From the NCBI GenBank assembly GCA_947311795.1, contig CAMZLX010000022.1, positions 1 through 8,138 on the forward strand: a DNA stretch of 8,138 bases, written 5' to 3'. The DNA is from an uncultured Zetaproteobacteria bacterium (GTDB lineage Bacteria > Pseudomonadota > Zetaproteobacteria > Mariprofundales > Mariprofundaceae). Positions 1 to 6,471 of the stretch are shown one piece after another. Within the stretch, counting starts at the first letter, position 1. Every line of letters begins with the position of its first letter. Below the pieces are notes generated by a model. That model was not told the origin of the DNA, ran no database searches, and saw only the letters and a list, made by a program, of their open reading frames with translations. Position numbers and translations under genes: made by a program.

Positions 1-156
1 AATTTAGGCTTTAATCAACTGCTGTTGCCGCAGGGTAATCAAACAAGGGTGCAGGAAGCCAATATCCCTGCTATCCTACGCCCATCACAACAAGACAATG
101 GGTGGCAAGCCATGCCGGCAAAGCATTTGAGCCAAGCAGTACAGCTCGCATTTTAG
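1..156 (+). CDS. 3' end of an unidentified CDS, possibly DNA repair protein RadA (partial)
   Basis: Frame 1 is open from the first base to the TAG at 154-156, giving the last 51 residues of a protein whose start lies outside the window. The fragment begins NLGFNQLLLPQGNQ and ends MPAKHLSQAVQLAF. An 'LGF....(I/L)P.GN' stretch followed by a hydrophobic 'hL..A..L' helix at the C terminus resembles the end of the Lon-protease-like domain of RadA (Sms), an ATPase that processes branched recombination intermediates. Only the fragment is visible, with no KNRFG motif or Walker motif, so the assignment is tentative. Another Lon-C-domain protein such as ComM or Lon, or an unrelated protein, is possible. 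The stop lies 10 bases before cvpA, so it is probably co-transcribed with it. No start or promoter can be judged. Confidence 0.5.
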   Translation, partial: NLGFNQLLLPQGNQTRVQEANIPAILRPSQQDNGWQAMPAKHLSQAVQLAF

Positions 157-166
157 GTCATAAAAC

Positions 167-793
167 ATGAACTTTTTTGATTACATCCTGATTACCATCG
201 TGGGGCTTTCCATGGTGTTATCCCTTTGGCGCGGCTTTGTGCGCGAAATTATCTCACTTGTTGGGCTGGTGCTTGCCTTCTTTTTAGCCAGCCGCTTTGC
301 AGGTGATGCCAGTGGTTTACTCGACCAATGGATTACCCAAAATAACCTTGCCAATATCGCAGCCTTTGTACTTATTTTTGTCTTGGTCATGTTTATTGTT
401 GGCGCTATTGGTTTTATCGTGCGCAAACTTGTGGACTTGGCAGCGCTGACTGCAACAGACCGCACATTGGGTATGTTTTTTGGTGCTGCACGCGGACTTT
501 TATTGATTGGCACTGCGTTTTTAATGTATACAGCCTATGCCAAACCCAACCAGCCTTGGATGCAAAAAAGCTTGCTCACGCCTTATGCCATTGAACTTAG
601 CGCATTTATTGGCAAAACCATACCTGCGGATTACCCGTTTTCCACGCAAGAAGGCGGCTCAGCCCCTGATATACCTTCAGCGGGAGATATGATGAAAACA
701 GCTGCGGACAAAGCCAAAGACGCTATCACCCCTCAAGACCAAGAAGCCATGAAAGAACTACTGATGAACACCCTCAAGGATAAACAGCCATGA
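167..793 (+). CDS. cvpA: CvpA family inner-membrane protein
   Basis: This 208-residue membrane protein belongs to the CvpA (colicin V production) family. The family is often found next to purF; its biochemical role is poorly defined, with links to envelope homeostasis in enteric bacteria. Four hydrophobic segments are visible at about residues 4-20, 27-43, 62-86 and 102-122. Family signatures are RGFVREIISLVGL (22-34) between the first two segments and DRTLGMFFGAARG (98-110) before the fourth. After about residue 125 a soluble tail rich in Lys, Asp, Glu and Ala, likely helical near residues 173-205, makes it longer than E. coli CvpA (about 162 residues). ATG at 167 is chosen because it precedes the first membrane segment directly, with an AGG at 155-157 nine bases upstream, overlapping the previous stop. 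The stop overlaps the purF start as ATGA. Confidence 0.93.
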   Translation: MNFFDYILITIVGLSMVLSLWRGFVREIISLVGLVLAFFLASRFAGDASGLLDQWITQNNLANIAAFVLIFVLVMFIVGAIGFIVRKLVDLAALTATDRTLGMFFGAARGLLLIGTAFLMYTAYAKPNQPWMQKSLLTPYAIELSAFIGKTIPADYPFSTQEGGSAPDIPSAGDMMKTAADKAKDAITPQDQEAMKELLMNTLKDKQP

Positions 794-2250
794 CCAGCCC
801 CGCAAACCATTCCTGCGTAGAAACCCATTATGATGATGACCATTTTCGTGATGAATGTGGTGTGTTTGGTGTTTTAGACCATCCCGAAGCAGCCAACTTA
901 ACCTACCTTGGTTTGTATGCGCAGCAACATCGCGGGCAAGAGTCCACAGGTATTGTTTCCACCGATGGCACCAATTTTAACAACCACAGAGGCATGGGTT
1001 TGGTCTCCGACGTGTATCAAAAAGAAGACATTGCCAAACTGGAAGGGCGCAGCGCGATAGGACATGTTCGTTATTCAACAGCAGGTGATTTGGGCTTGCG
1101 CAACTGCCAACCCTTTATGTATCAGTATGCGCACGGTGGTATCGCCATGTGCCACAATGGAAATATTGTGAATGCCGAGGCGTTGCGTAAAGACCTTGAA
1201 AAAGCAGGCTCTATTTTTCAATCCACATCAGATACTGAAGTGATTATTCATTTGCTTGCCAAAAGCGGGGGCAATAGCACACGCGAACGGCTGGCTGATG
1301 CCGTACAACGCTTGAAAGGCGGCTTTTCCGTCTTGCTGTTAACCGAAAAACGTATGTTTGGTGTGCGCGACCCCAATGGTATTCGCCCCTTGGTGCTGGG
1401 TAAACTTGACGGCGCTTGGGTGATGGCGAGTGAAACCTGCGCCTTTGATTTGGTCGGCGCTGAATTTGAACGTGATGTAAAAGCAGGAGAGTTGGTGGTT
1501 ATCGACCCTGATGGCACATTGCGCTCTTATTTCCCGTTTGCAAACCCAAAGCTTCGTTTTTGCGTGTTTGAGTATGTTTATTTTGCGCGCCCAGACTCCA
1601 ATCTTGAAGGTGTGAATGTGTATCAAGCTCGCCATAATATTGGTGTTGAGCTTGCTAAAGAATCAAGTGTTGATGCCGACTTGGTCATCCCTGTGCCTGA
1701 TTCAGGTGTACCACCAGCTATGGGGTTTGCATTGGAAACAGGCATTCCCTTTCAAATGGGTTTGATTCGCAACCATTATGTGGGTCGCACATTTATTGAG
1801 CCCAAACAGAGTATTCGTAATTTTGGTGTGAAATTAAAGCTCAACCCCAACCGTGATATGATTAAAGGTAAACGTGTCATATTGGTGGATGATTCTATCG
1901 TGCGCGGCACAACCAGTCGCAAGATTGTCGAAATGGTTCGCGCCGCAGGTGCAGCTGAGATTCACATGCGTATTTCCAGCCCACCAACCAAAAACTCCTG
2001 TTTTTATGGCATCAACACCCCTGATTCTGAAGAATTGATGGCAAACCGCATGAGCTTGGACGAAATGTGTAAAGCCATTGGTGCAGATTCGTTAGCGTTT
2101 GTATCCAACGAAGGTTTGTTTAAAGCCGTAGGCAAACCACGTGAACAACATTGCGATGCCTGCTTCTCTGGTGATTATCCCGTTGCCATTGATAAAGAAC
2201 GTTCGCCGCAACTTTCCTTGCTCCGTTACTACGATAAACGCCCGAAATGA
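790..2250 (+). CDS. purF: Amidophosphoribosyltransferase (Bacillus-type, [4Fe-4S])
   Basis: PurF catalyses the first committed step of purine synthesis: PRPP plus glutamine gives 5-phosphoribosylamine, glutamate and pyrophosphate, in the cytoplasm. The N-terminal Ntn glutaminase domain carries ECGVFGV with Cys23 as expected nucleophile, QQHRGQES (45-52), GHVRYSTAGD (91-100) and CHNGN (121-125). The C-terminal phosphoribosyltransferase domain carries the PRPP loop VILVDDSIVRGTT (363-375). Cys258 (in FCVFEYVYFARPDS), Cys404 (in SSPPTKNSCFYG), Cys455 and Cys458 (HCDACFSGDYP) match the four [4Fe-4S] ligands of the Bacillus subtilis enzyme. The 22 residues before Cys23 should be removed as a propeptide; B. 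subtilis has 11. At 486 residues it is of normal length. AAGGA at 776-780 lies nine bases before the ATG, which overlaps the cvpA stop. Purine feedback control is expected from the family but not visible here. Confidence 0.98.
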   Translation: MTSPANHSCVETHYDDDHFRDECGVFGVLDHPEAANLTYLGLYAQQHRGQESTGIVSTDGTNFNNHRGMGLVSDVYQKEDIAKLEGRSAIGHVRYSTAGDLGLRNCQPFMYQYAHGGIAMCHNGNIVNAEALRKDLEKAGSIFQSTSDTEVIIHLLAKSGGNSTRERLADAVQRLKGGFSVLLLTEKRMFGVRDPNGIRPLVLGKLDGAWVMASETCAFDLVGAEFERDVKAGELVVIDPDGTLRSYFPFANPKLRFCVFEYVYFARPDSNLEGVNVYQARHNIGVELAKESSVDADLVIPVPDSGVPPAMGFALETGIPFQMGLIRNHYVGRTFIEPKQSIRNFGVKLKLNPNRDMIKGKRVILVDDSIVRGTTSRKIVEMVRAAGAAEIHMRISSPPTKNSCFYGINTPDSEELMANRMSLDEMCKAIGADSLAFVSNEGLFKAVGKPREQHCDACFSGDYPVAIDKERSPQLSLLRYYDKRPK

Positions 2251-2606
2251 AACCCAAACATCACCCGCTTGAACATCTTGTCCATGCCACCAAATGGTCA
2301 TGGCAAGGCTTCAAAGCGGCGTGGCAACATGAGCAAGCCTTTCGTATCGAAATCTTTGCTTCACTATTCATTATTCCATTAGCCTTTTATTTGGGTGAGT
2401 CTTCCATCGAGCGTGTGTTATTACTTGGCGCATGGATGTTGGTGTTGATTGTAGAGCTCCTAAACTCTGCCATTGAAGCCACCGTTGACCGTATCAGCAC
2501 TGAACACCATGAACTTTCAGGACGCGCCAAAGATTTGGGTTCGGCAGCTGTATTTTTATGCAACATCACTTTTATTGGCACTTGGCTGCTTATTCTTCTC
2601 AACTAA
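2247..2606 (+). CDS. dgkA: Diacylglycerol kinase, DgkA family
   Basis: A small integral membrane kinase of 119 residues that phosphorylates diacylglycerol to phosphatidic acid at the inner membrane, recycling lipid released by membrane-derived glycan synthesis; Gram-positive relatives act on undecaprenol. Three membrane helices fit about residues 36-50, 56-72 and 98-117. The signature ELLNSAIEATVDRIS followed by HHELSGRAKDLGSAAV spans about 70-102. Glu29 (in WQHEQAFR), Glu70 and Glu77 align with a one-residue offset to E. coli Glu28, Glu69 and Glu76, the metal-binding and catalytic residues, so the enzyme should be active. The ATG overlaps the purF stop as ATGA. No Shine-Dalgarno is evident, so translation probably depends on ribosomes terminating on purF. 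The closeness to the E. coli sequence favours the diacylglycerol kinase over the undecaprenol kinase subgroup. Confidence 0.95.
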   Translation: MKPKHHPLEHLVHATKWSWQGFKAAWQHEQAFRIEIFASLFIIPLAFYLGESSIERVLLLGAWMLVLIVELLNSAIEATVDRISTEHHELSGRAKDLGSAAVFLCNITFIGTWLLILLN

Positions 2607-2610
2607 ACAC

Positions 2611-3468
2611 ATGAACTGGCGAAACAATCCTTATATTCGCCTGATGCGTTTGGATAAACCCATTGGCACCTTTCTATTATTGTGGCCAACCTTGTGGGCG
2701 CTTTGGTTTGCCACCGAAGGGAAACCTAATCTGTATATTTTATTTGTATTTGTTGCGGGTGTGTTTTTGATGCGTGCCGCTGGTTGTGTGATTAACGATT
2801 TCGCCGACAGAAAAGTGGACGGCAAAGTCAAACGCACAGCACACCGGCCACTTGCCACAGGTGAAGTCACCACAACACAAGCCTTAGCACTCTTCTTTAT
2901 GCTTATCCTTGTCGCATTTGTTTTGGTGCTTACATTGGATTGGAACACCATTGTTTTGTCGGTAGTCGCGCTCTTTTTAGCAGCCCTTTACCCCTTTATG
3001 AAGCGATATACTCATCTGCCGCAAGTGTTTTTAGGCATGGCTTTTGGCTGGGCAATTCCTATGGTCTACATGGCATCAACAGGCAGCATACCCCTTGAAG
3101 CATGGCAGCTCTTTATTGCCAATGTGTGTTGGGTTTTGGCGTATGACACCATGTATGCCATGGTGGATTATGATGATGATATTAAGATTGGTGTAAAATC
3201 CACAGCTGTTTTGTTTGGCAAGTACAACCCGCAATGGATTGCTGTGTTTCAATTCATCTTCTTTGCTTTGCTGCTCGTATTGGGGCTGCAATATGAATGC
3301 GGACTCTTTTATTTTTTAGGGCTTGGTGCGGCTGCCTTGATGATGCTTTATCACCAATGGCTGCTTCGCGGCTGGAAGCGTGAGCGTTGTTTTCAAGCCT
3401 TTTTGCATAACAATGTGCTTGGTGCTGTTATTTTTCTGGGTTTATTCCTAGATTACGCTTTTTCATAA
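2611..3468 (+). CDS. ubiA: 4-hydroxybenzoate polyprenyltransferase
   Basis: UbiA joins a long polyprenyl chain to 4-hydroxybenzoate in the inner membrane, an early step of ubiquinone synthesis. The protein has 285 residues and many hydrophobic helices. The two Asp-rich, Mg-prenyl-diphosphate motifs are present: NDFADRKVDGKVKRTAHRP (62-80) and YDTMYAMVDYDDDIKIG (178-194). LMRLDKPIGTFLLLWPTLWAL (split at 11-20 and 21-31) and YPFMKRYTHLPQ (127-138) match the E. coli protein closely. ATG at 2611 is chosen because it places LMRLDKPIG about as far from the start as in E. coli. The frame is open further upstream, with ATGs at 2473 and 2509, but those lie inside dgkA and would add a non-homologous extension. 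It starts four bases after the dgkA stop with no clear Shine-Dalgarno, suggesting coupled translation. No chorismate lyase gene (ubiC) is nearby. Confidence 0.96.
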   Translation: MNWRNNPYIRLMRLDKPIGTFLLLWPTLWALWFATEGKPNLYILFVFVAGVFLMRAAGCVINDFADRKVDGKVKRTAHRPLATGEVTTTQALALFFMLILVAFVLVLTLDWNTIVLSVVALFLAALYPFMKRYTHLPQVFLGMAFGWAIPMVYMASTGSIPLEAWQLFIANVCWVLAYDTMYAMVDYDDDIKIGVKSTAVLFGKYNPQWIAVFQFIFFALLLVLGLQYECGLFYFLGLGAAALMMLYHQWLLRGWKRERCFQAFLHNNVLGAVIFLGLFLDYAFS

Positions 3469-3473
3469 ATCTT

Positions 3474-3477
3474 GGAG
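3474..3477 (+). promoter_or_regulatory. Ribosome binding site of hemC
   Basis: GGAG lies eight bases before the hemC ATG, in the 17-base gap after ubiA. It is the strongest Shine-Dalgarno in the left gene block, where most other genes rely on stop/start overlap, and it supports independent loading of ribosomes on hemC. Confidence 0.75.
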
Positions 3478-3485
3478 TTGAAACC

Positions 3486-4418
3486 ATGACCCATATTCGT
3501 ATCGCAACACGCAAATCACCCCTTGCCCTTTGGCAGGCTGAATGGGTTTCAGTTGAATTGGAACGTTTGTTTCCTGGCACCACCACCGAACTGGTCAAAA
3601 TCGTCACCAAGGGTGATAAAATTTTGGATGTGCCGTTGGCAAAAGTCGGTGGTAAAGGTTTATTTACCAAAGAAATCGATGAAGCATTGTTGGATGGTCG
3701 CGCCGATATTGCCGTTCATTCCATGAAAGATGTGCCCACAGAGCTTCCAGCTGGCACATCCATTCGCGCACATCCCAAACGTGAAGACCCGCGCGATATT
3801 TATGCCACAGTCACAGGCGGTGATTTGGATTCACTACCCGAAGATGCCACCATTGGCACATCAAGCCTGCGCCGAATTGCTCAAATCAATGCCAAATATC
3901 CCAAATTCAAATGTGTTTCCATTCGTGGCAACATCCAAACGCGCCGCAACAAGCTAGGCACTGAAGTTGATGCCGTGATTCTTGCCGCTGCGGGCATTAA
4001 ACGCATGGACATGGAAGACCAAATGCATGGCTATTTGGAAGTGGGCGATGTGCTTCCTGCTGTTGCCCAAGGCACATTGGGCATTCAAACCAAAGATGAT
4101 AATGCTGAAGCCAATCGCATGGTGGATGCGCTCAATCATGCAGAAACTGTAGTGCGCACCCAAGCCGAACGCGCCTTCTTAGCTCGTCTTGAAGGTGGTT
4201 GCCAAGTACCTATCGGTGCGTATGCTACTTTAGATGGTGATACTTTGCATTTGGATGGTTTGGTGGGTTCTGTGGATGGTAAAACACTGATTCGCCGCCA
4301 AGTATCTGGTGCTAAAGGTGATGCCAACAACTTAGGTGTTCAACTTGCTGACACGATTTTAGACCTTGGCGCACGCGAAATTCTTGAAGCTTTATATGAA
4401 AGCCAAGGTCATGGCTAA
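3486..4418 (+). CDS. hemC: Hydroxymethylbilane synthase (porphobilinogen deaminase)
   Basis: HemC condenses four porphobilinogen molecules into hydroxymethylbilane in heme and tetrapyrrole synthesis, in the cytoplasm. The 310-residue length is normal. Visible family motifs are IRIATRKSPLALWQA (4-18), VGGKGLFTKEID (54-65), ADIAVHSMKDVPTELP (73-88) with catalytic Asp82, IGTSSLRR (123-130), IRGNIQTRRNKL (146-157), and LEGGCQVPIGAYA (235-247), where Cys239 should anchor the dipyrromethane cofactor. ATG at 3486 is supported by GGAG eight bases upstream and by the start of homology at residue 4. The last eight bases overlap rdgB. The usual gammaproteobacterial partner hemD does not follow it; hemC here is embedded in a mixed housekeeping operon. 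Confidence 0.98.
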   Translation: MTHIRIATRKSPLALWQAEWVSVELERLFPGTTTELVKIVTKGDKILDVPLAKVGGKGLFTKEIDEALLDGRADIAVHSMKDVPTELPAGTSIRAHPKREDPRDIYATVTGGDLDSLPEDATIGTSSLRRIAQINAKYPKFKCVSIRGNIQTRRNKLGTEVDAVILAAAGIKRMDMEDQMHGYLEVGDVLPAVAQGTLGIQTKDDNAEANRMVDALNHAETVVRTQAERAFLARLEGGCQVPIGAYATLDGDTLHLDGLVGSVDGKTLIRRQVSGAKGDANNLGVQLADTILDLGAREILEALYESQGHG

Positions 4419-5001
4419 CATTCAACTCGACAAACTTGTTATCGCCAGCGGTAACAAGAAAAAACGGGCTGAAATCGAATCTATTCTTTCAAATTTAGGT
4501 ATTGACGTTGTTCCCGCAAACCAAACCGTGTTTGTGGATGTGATTGAAGATGCCGATTCATTTGCAGGTAATGCCAAGAAAAAGGCAGATGCGTTCAAAG
4601 CAGCCAATGGTTGTGCGGCTTTAGCTGATGATTCGGGTTTGTGTGTGGCTGCATTAAATGATGCGCCTGGCGTATATTCTGCGCGTTTTGCAGGTGAACA
4701 TGCTTCTGATGATGAGAACAACACCAAACTCTTGCACGAGTTACAAGGCATCCAAGACCGCACTGCATATTTTATCTGTGCCTTGCACTTAGCTCTGCCC
4801 GATGGCTCTGAAATCACTGTAGAGGGTAGGGTAGAAGGTTTGATTGTTGAAAGACAAACAGGGGATACAGGTTTTGGTTATGACCCTTTGTTTTTCTCTC
4901 CCGAGCTGGACAAAACCTTTGCCCAAGCAAGCCCTCAAGAAAAAGCATCCGTGTCCCATCGTGGTCGCGCTCTTCGCCTGCTTCAAAAGAAACTCTCCTA
5001 A
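4411..5001 (+). CDS. rdgB: RdgB/HAM1 family XTP/dITP pyrophosphatase
   Basis: This enzyme hydrolyses non-canonical purine nucleotides (dITP, ITP, XTP) to the monophosphate and pyrophosphate, keeping deaminated bases out of DNA and RNA. The protein has 196 residues, against 197 in E. coli. Motifs in order are LVIASGNKKKRAEI (9-22, the nucleotide loop), FAGNAKKKADAF (51-62), LADDSGLCV (71-79) with the metal and catalytic acids, PGVYSARFAG (86-95), GDTGFGYDPLFF (151-162) and SHRGRAL (182-188). ATG at 4411 is chosen because homology starts a few residues later. An in-frame ATG at 4396 would add only five residues and one at 4366 would add fifteen; both lie inside hemC. AAGG at 4405-4408 is too close to serve as a normal Shine-Dalgarno, while GAAAG at 4398-4402 is better spaced but weak, so coupling to hemC is likely. 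It is the last gene of the block. Confidence 0.97.
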   Translation: MANIQLDKLVIASGNKKKRAEIESILSNLGIDVVPANQTVFVDVIEDADSFAGNAKKKADAFKAANGCAALADDSGLCVAALNDAPGVYSARFAGEHASDDENNTKLLHELQGIQDRTAYFICALHLALPDGSEITVEGRVEGLIVERQTGDTGFGYDPLFFSPELDKTFAQASPQEKASVSHRGRALRLLQKKLS

Positions 5002-5030
5002 TCGTCTAAAATAACCTCTTTTTCCTTGTT

Positions 5031-5059
5031 TTGACCCTCATCAACCCACTTGATATTGT
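5031..5059 (+). promoter_or_regulatory. Predicted sigma-70 promoter of sdaA
   Basis: TTGACC at 5031-5036 is a five-of-six match to the -35 box. It is followed after exactly 17 bases by TATTGT at 5054-5059, a four-of-six match to the -10 box. Initiation would fall near 5066-5067, leaving a leader of about 21 bases before the sdaA ATG. It sits in the 86-base gap between rdgB and sdaA, the largest gap on the plus strand, where a new transcription unit is expected. Confidence 0.6.
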
Positions 5060-5074
5060 ATTTATCATGTGAAC

Positions 5075-5082
5075 AAGGAGGT
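5075..5082 (+). promoter_or_regulatory. Strong ribosome binding site of sdaA
   Basis: AAGGAGGT is an almost perfect complement to the 3' end of 16S rRNA, five bases before the ATG at 5088. It is much stronger than any other site in the window and fixes the sdaA start. A start-stop pair, ATGTGA at 5067-5072, sits just upstream but has no Shine-Dalgarno of its own. Confidence 0.85.
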
Positions 5083-5087
5083 CAACT

Positions 5088-6467
5088 ATGTTTATCAGCG
5101 CGCTTGAGCTTTTTAAAGTCGGTATCGGGCCATCCAGCTCACATACCATGGGGCCAATGGTGGCAGCGAATGCATTTTTAAAGTTGGTAAAACAACACCT
5201 TGAAAACCACCCAACATCACAACCCCTTAAATTGCAATGCACCCTCAAAGGCTCTTTATCTGCAACAGGAAGAGGCCATGCCACCGACCAAGCCATTGCT
5301 TTGGGATTACACGGTTATGCCCCTCAAGATGTTGCCAAGCATGATTTAGGTTCGCTGGTTGAAGGCGTTTGGCAGCATACAACTGTGCCTATTTCTAAAA
5401 ATCATACGGCTTCATTTTGTGCAACTGATGATATTATATTTGACCAAGGAAAGCCTCTCCCAGAACACCCGAACGGGTTAATATTTTCGCTGCTGGGTGA
5501 ACAAAATCAGGTGCTAGTATCCGAAACATATTTCTCCATAGGTGGCGGTTTTATCAACACCATCGGTGACATCAACACCTTGGTTGCACCACTTAAAATG
5601 CACGATAATAAAGGTGTTCCTTATGCTTTTGATTCTGCACAAACCATGATGGACATGGCAAATCATTGTGGTTTATCCATTGCCCAAATGAAACTTGCCA
5701 ATGAAGTGACTTCAACCGATGAATCCATACTATTGCAAGGGCTTGATGATATTTGGTTTGCCATGAAAAGGTGTATTGAGCTTGGTTTACAGGCTGAGGG
5801 TATATTACCGGGTGGGCTTAATGTGCAACGGCGCGCGCAGAAGCTACATCAACAACTAAAAAGTGAGCCTAAAAATGCGGATACCAACGATTGGTTGTGT
5901 GCTTATGCCATGGCGGTCAATGAAGAGAATGCAGCAGGGCATATGGTGGTTACCGCACCCACCAACGGTGCAGCAGGTGTGATTCCTGCGGTGTTGTATT
6001 ATTTTATCACCCAGGAAAACGGAAGCATTGAACAGATTCGCGACTTTTTACTCACAGCCAGTGCCGTGGGCGGTATCATCAAACACAACAGCTCGATTTC
6101 GGGTGCAGAAGTGGGTTGCCAGGGTGAAGTTGGCTCTGCGGCAGCTATGGCGGCGGCAGGTTTATGCGCAGTAAAAGGTGGAACTACAGAACAGGTTGAA
6201 CATGCCGCAGAAATGGCATTGGAACATCATTTAGGTATGACTTGCGACCCTGTAGGTGGGCTGGTACAGGTACCCTGCATTGAACGCAATGGTTTTGGTG
6301 CTATCAAAGCTTATACCGCAGCATCACTCGCCATGCGCGATGATGGTCAGCATTTTATGTCGTTGGATCATTGTATTGCCGCCATGAAACAAACGGGTGA
6401 AGAAATGTCGATAAAATTTAAGGAAACATCATTGGGTGGACTGGCTGTCACCATCACCGAATGTTAA
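5088..6467 (+). CDS. sdaA: L-serine dehydratase, single-chain type 2, [4Fe-4S]
   Basis: This enzyme deaminates L-serine to pyruvate and ammonia using a catalytic [4Fe-4S] cluster rather than PLP. At 459 residues it contains both the N-terminal beta domain, with the signature VGIGPSSSHTMGPM (11-24), and the C-terminal alpha catalytic domain, as in E. coli SdaA/SdaB. Catalytic-domain motifs are TAPTNGAAGVIPAV (289-302), IKHNSSISGAEVGCQGEVGSA (split at 331-340 and 341-351) and MTCDPVGGLVQVPCIERN (384-401). Cys344, Cys386 and Cys397 match the cluster ligands Cys343, Cys385 and Cys396 of the Legionella enzyme. The chain ends in Cys459, matching its C-terminal 'tail-in-mouth' fourth ligand. The start is fixed by AAGGAGGT. 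It appears monocistronic with its own promoter, faces a convergent gene four bases away and has no visible terminator. Product or substrate control is not visible. Confidence 0.97.
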   Translation: MFISALELFKVGIGPSSSHTMGPMVAANAFLKLVKQHLENHPTSQPLKLQCTLKGSLSATGRGHATDQAIALGLHGYAPQDVAKHDLGSLVEGVWQHTTVPISKNHTASFCATDDIIFDQGKPLPEHPNGLIFSLLGEQNQVLVSETYFSIGGGFINTIGDINTLVAPLKMHDNKGVPYAFDSAQTMMDMANHCGLSIAQMKLANEVTSTDESILLQGLDDIWFAMKRCIELGLQAEGILPGGLNVQRRAQKLHQQLKSEPKNADTNDWLCAYAMAVNEENAAGHMVVTAPTNGAAGVIPAVLYYFITQENGSIEQIRDFLLTASAVGGIIKHNSSISGAEVGCQGEVGSAAAMAAAGLCAVKGGTTEQVEHAAEMALEHHLGMTCDPVGGLVQVPCIERNGFGAIKAYTAASLAMRDDGQHFMSLDHCIAAMKQTGEEMSIKFKETSLGGLAVTITEC

Positions 6468-6471
6468 TAGG

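Larger units (their letters stand above)
5014..5082 (+). other. Bipartite complement to the sdaA Shine-Dalgarno (possible masking stem)
   Basis: ACCTC (5014-5018) and CCTTGTT (5024-5030), separated by TTTTT, together form the reverse complement of AACAAGGAGGT at 5072-5082, which contains the whole sdaA Shine-Dalgarno. In an RNA covering both parts this allows an 11-bp stem with a short bulge closing a loop of about 41 bases. The left arm lies upstream of the predicted sdaA promoter, so only transcripts reading through from rdgB would contain it. A second 6-base match, TTGACC (5031-5036) with GGTCAA (5080-5085), could compete. The complementarity is directly visible; the regulatory role is inference, and pyrimidine-rich DNA can match a Shine-Dalgarno by chance. 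Confidence 0.35.

Noticed and set aside
3523..3957. Two small plus-strand frames within hemC
   Set aside because: They are out-of-frame shadows of hemC, which has all its catalytic motifs intact over this stretch.
4366..4410. Longer rdgB start inside hemC
   Set aside because: It would add 15 non-homologous residues. The start at 4411 gives 196 residues, matching the family, with homology beginning near residue 9.
4422..4817. 131-residue minus-strand reading frame opposite rdgB
   Set aside because: It is a Ser/Ala/Lys-rich antisense shadow of a well-conserved gene, with no motif and no ribosome site support. The same applies to other antisense frames over cvpA, purF, ubiA, hemC and ahcY.
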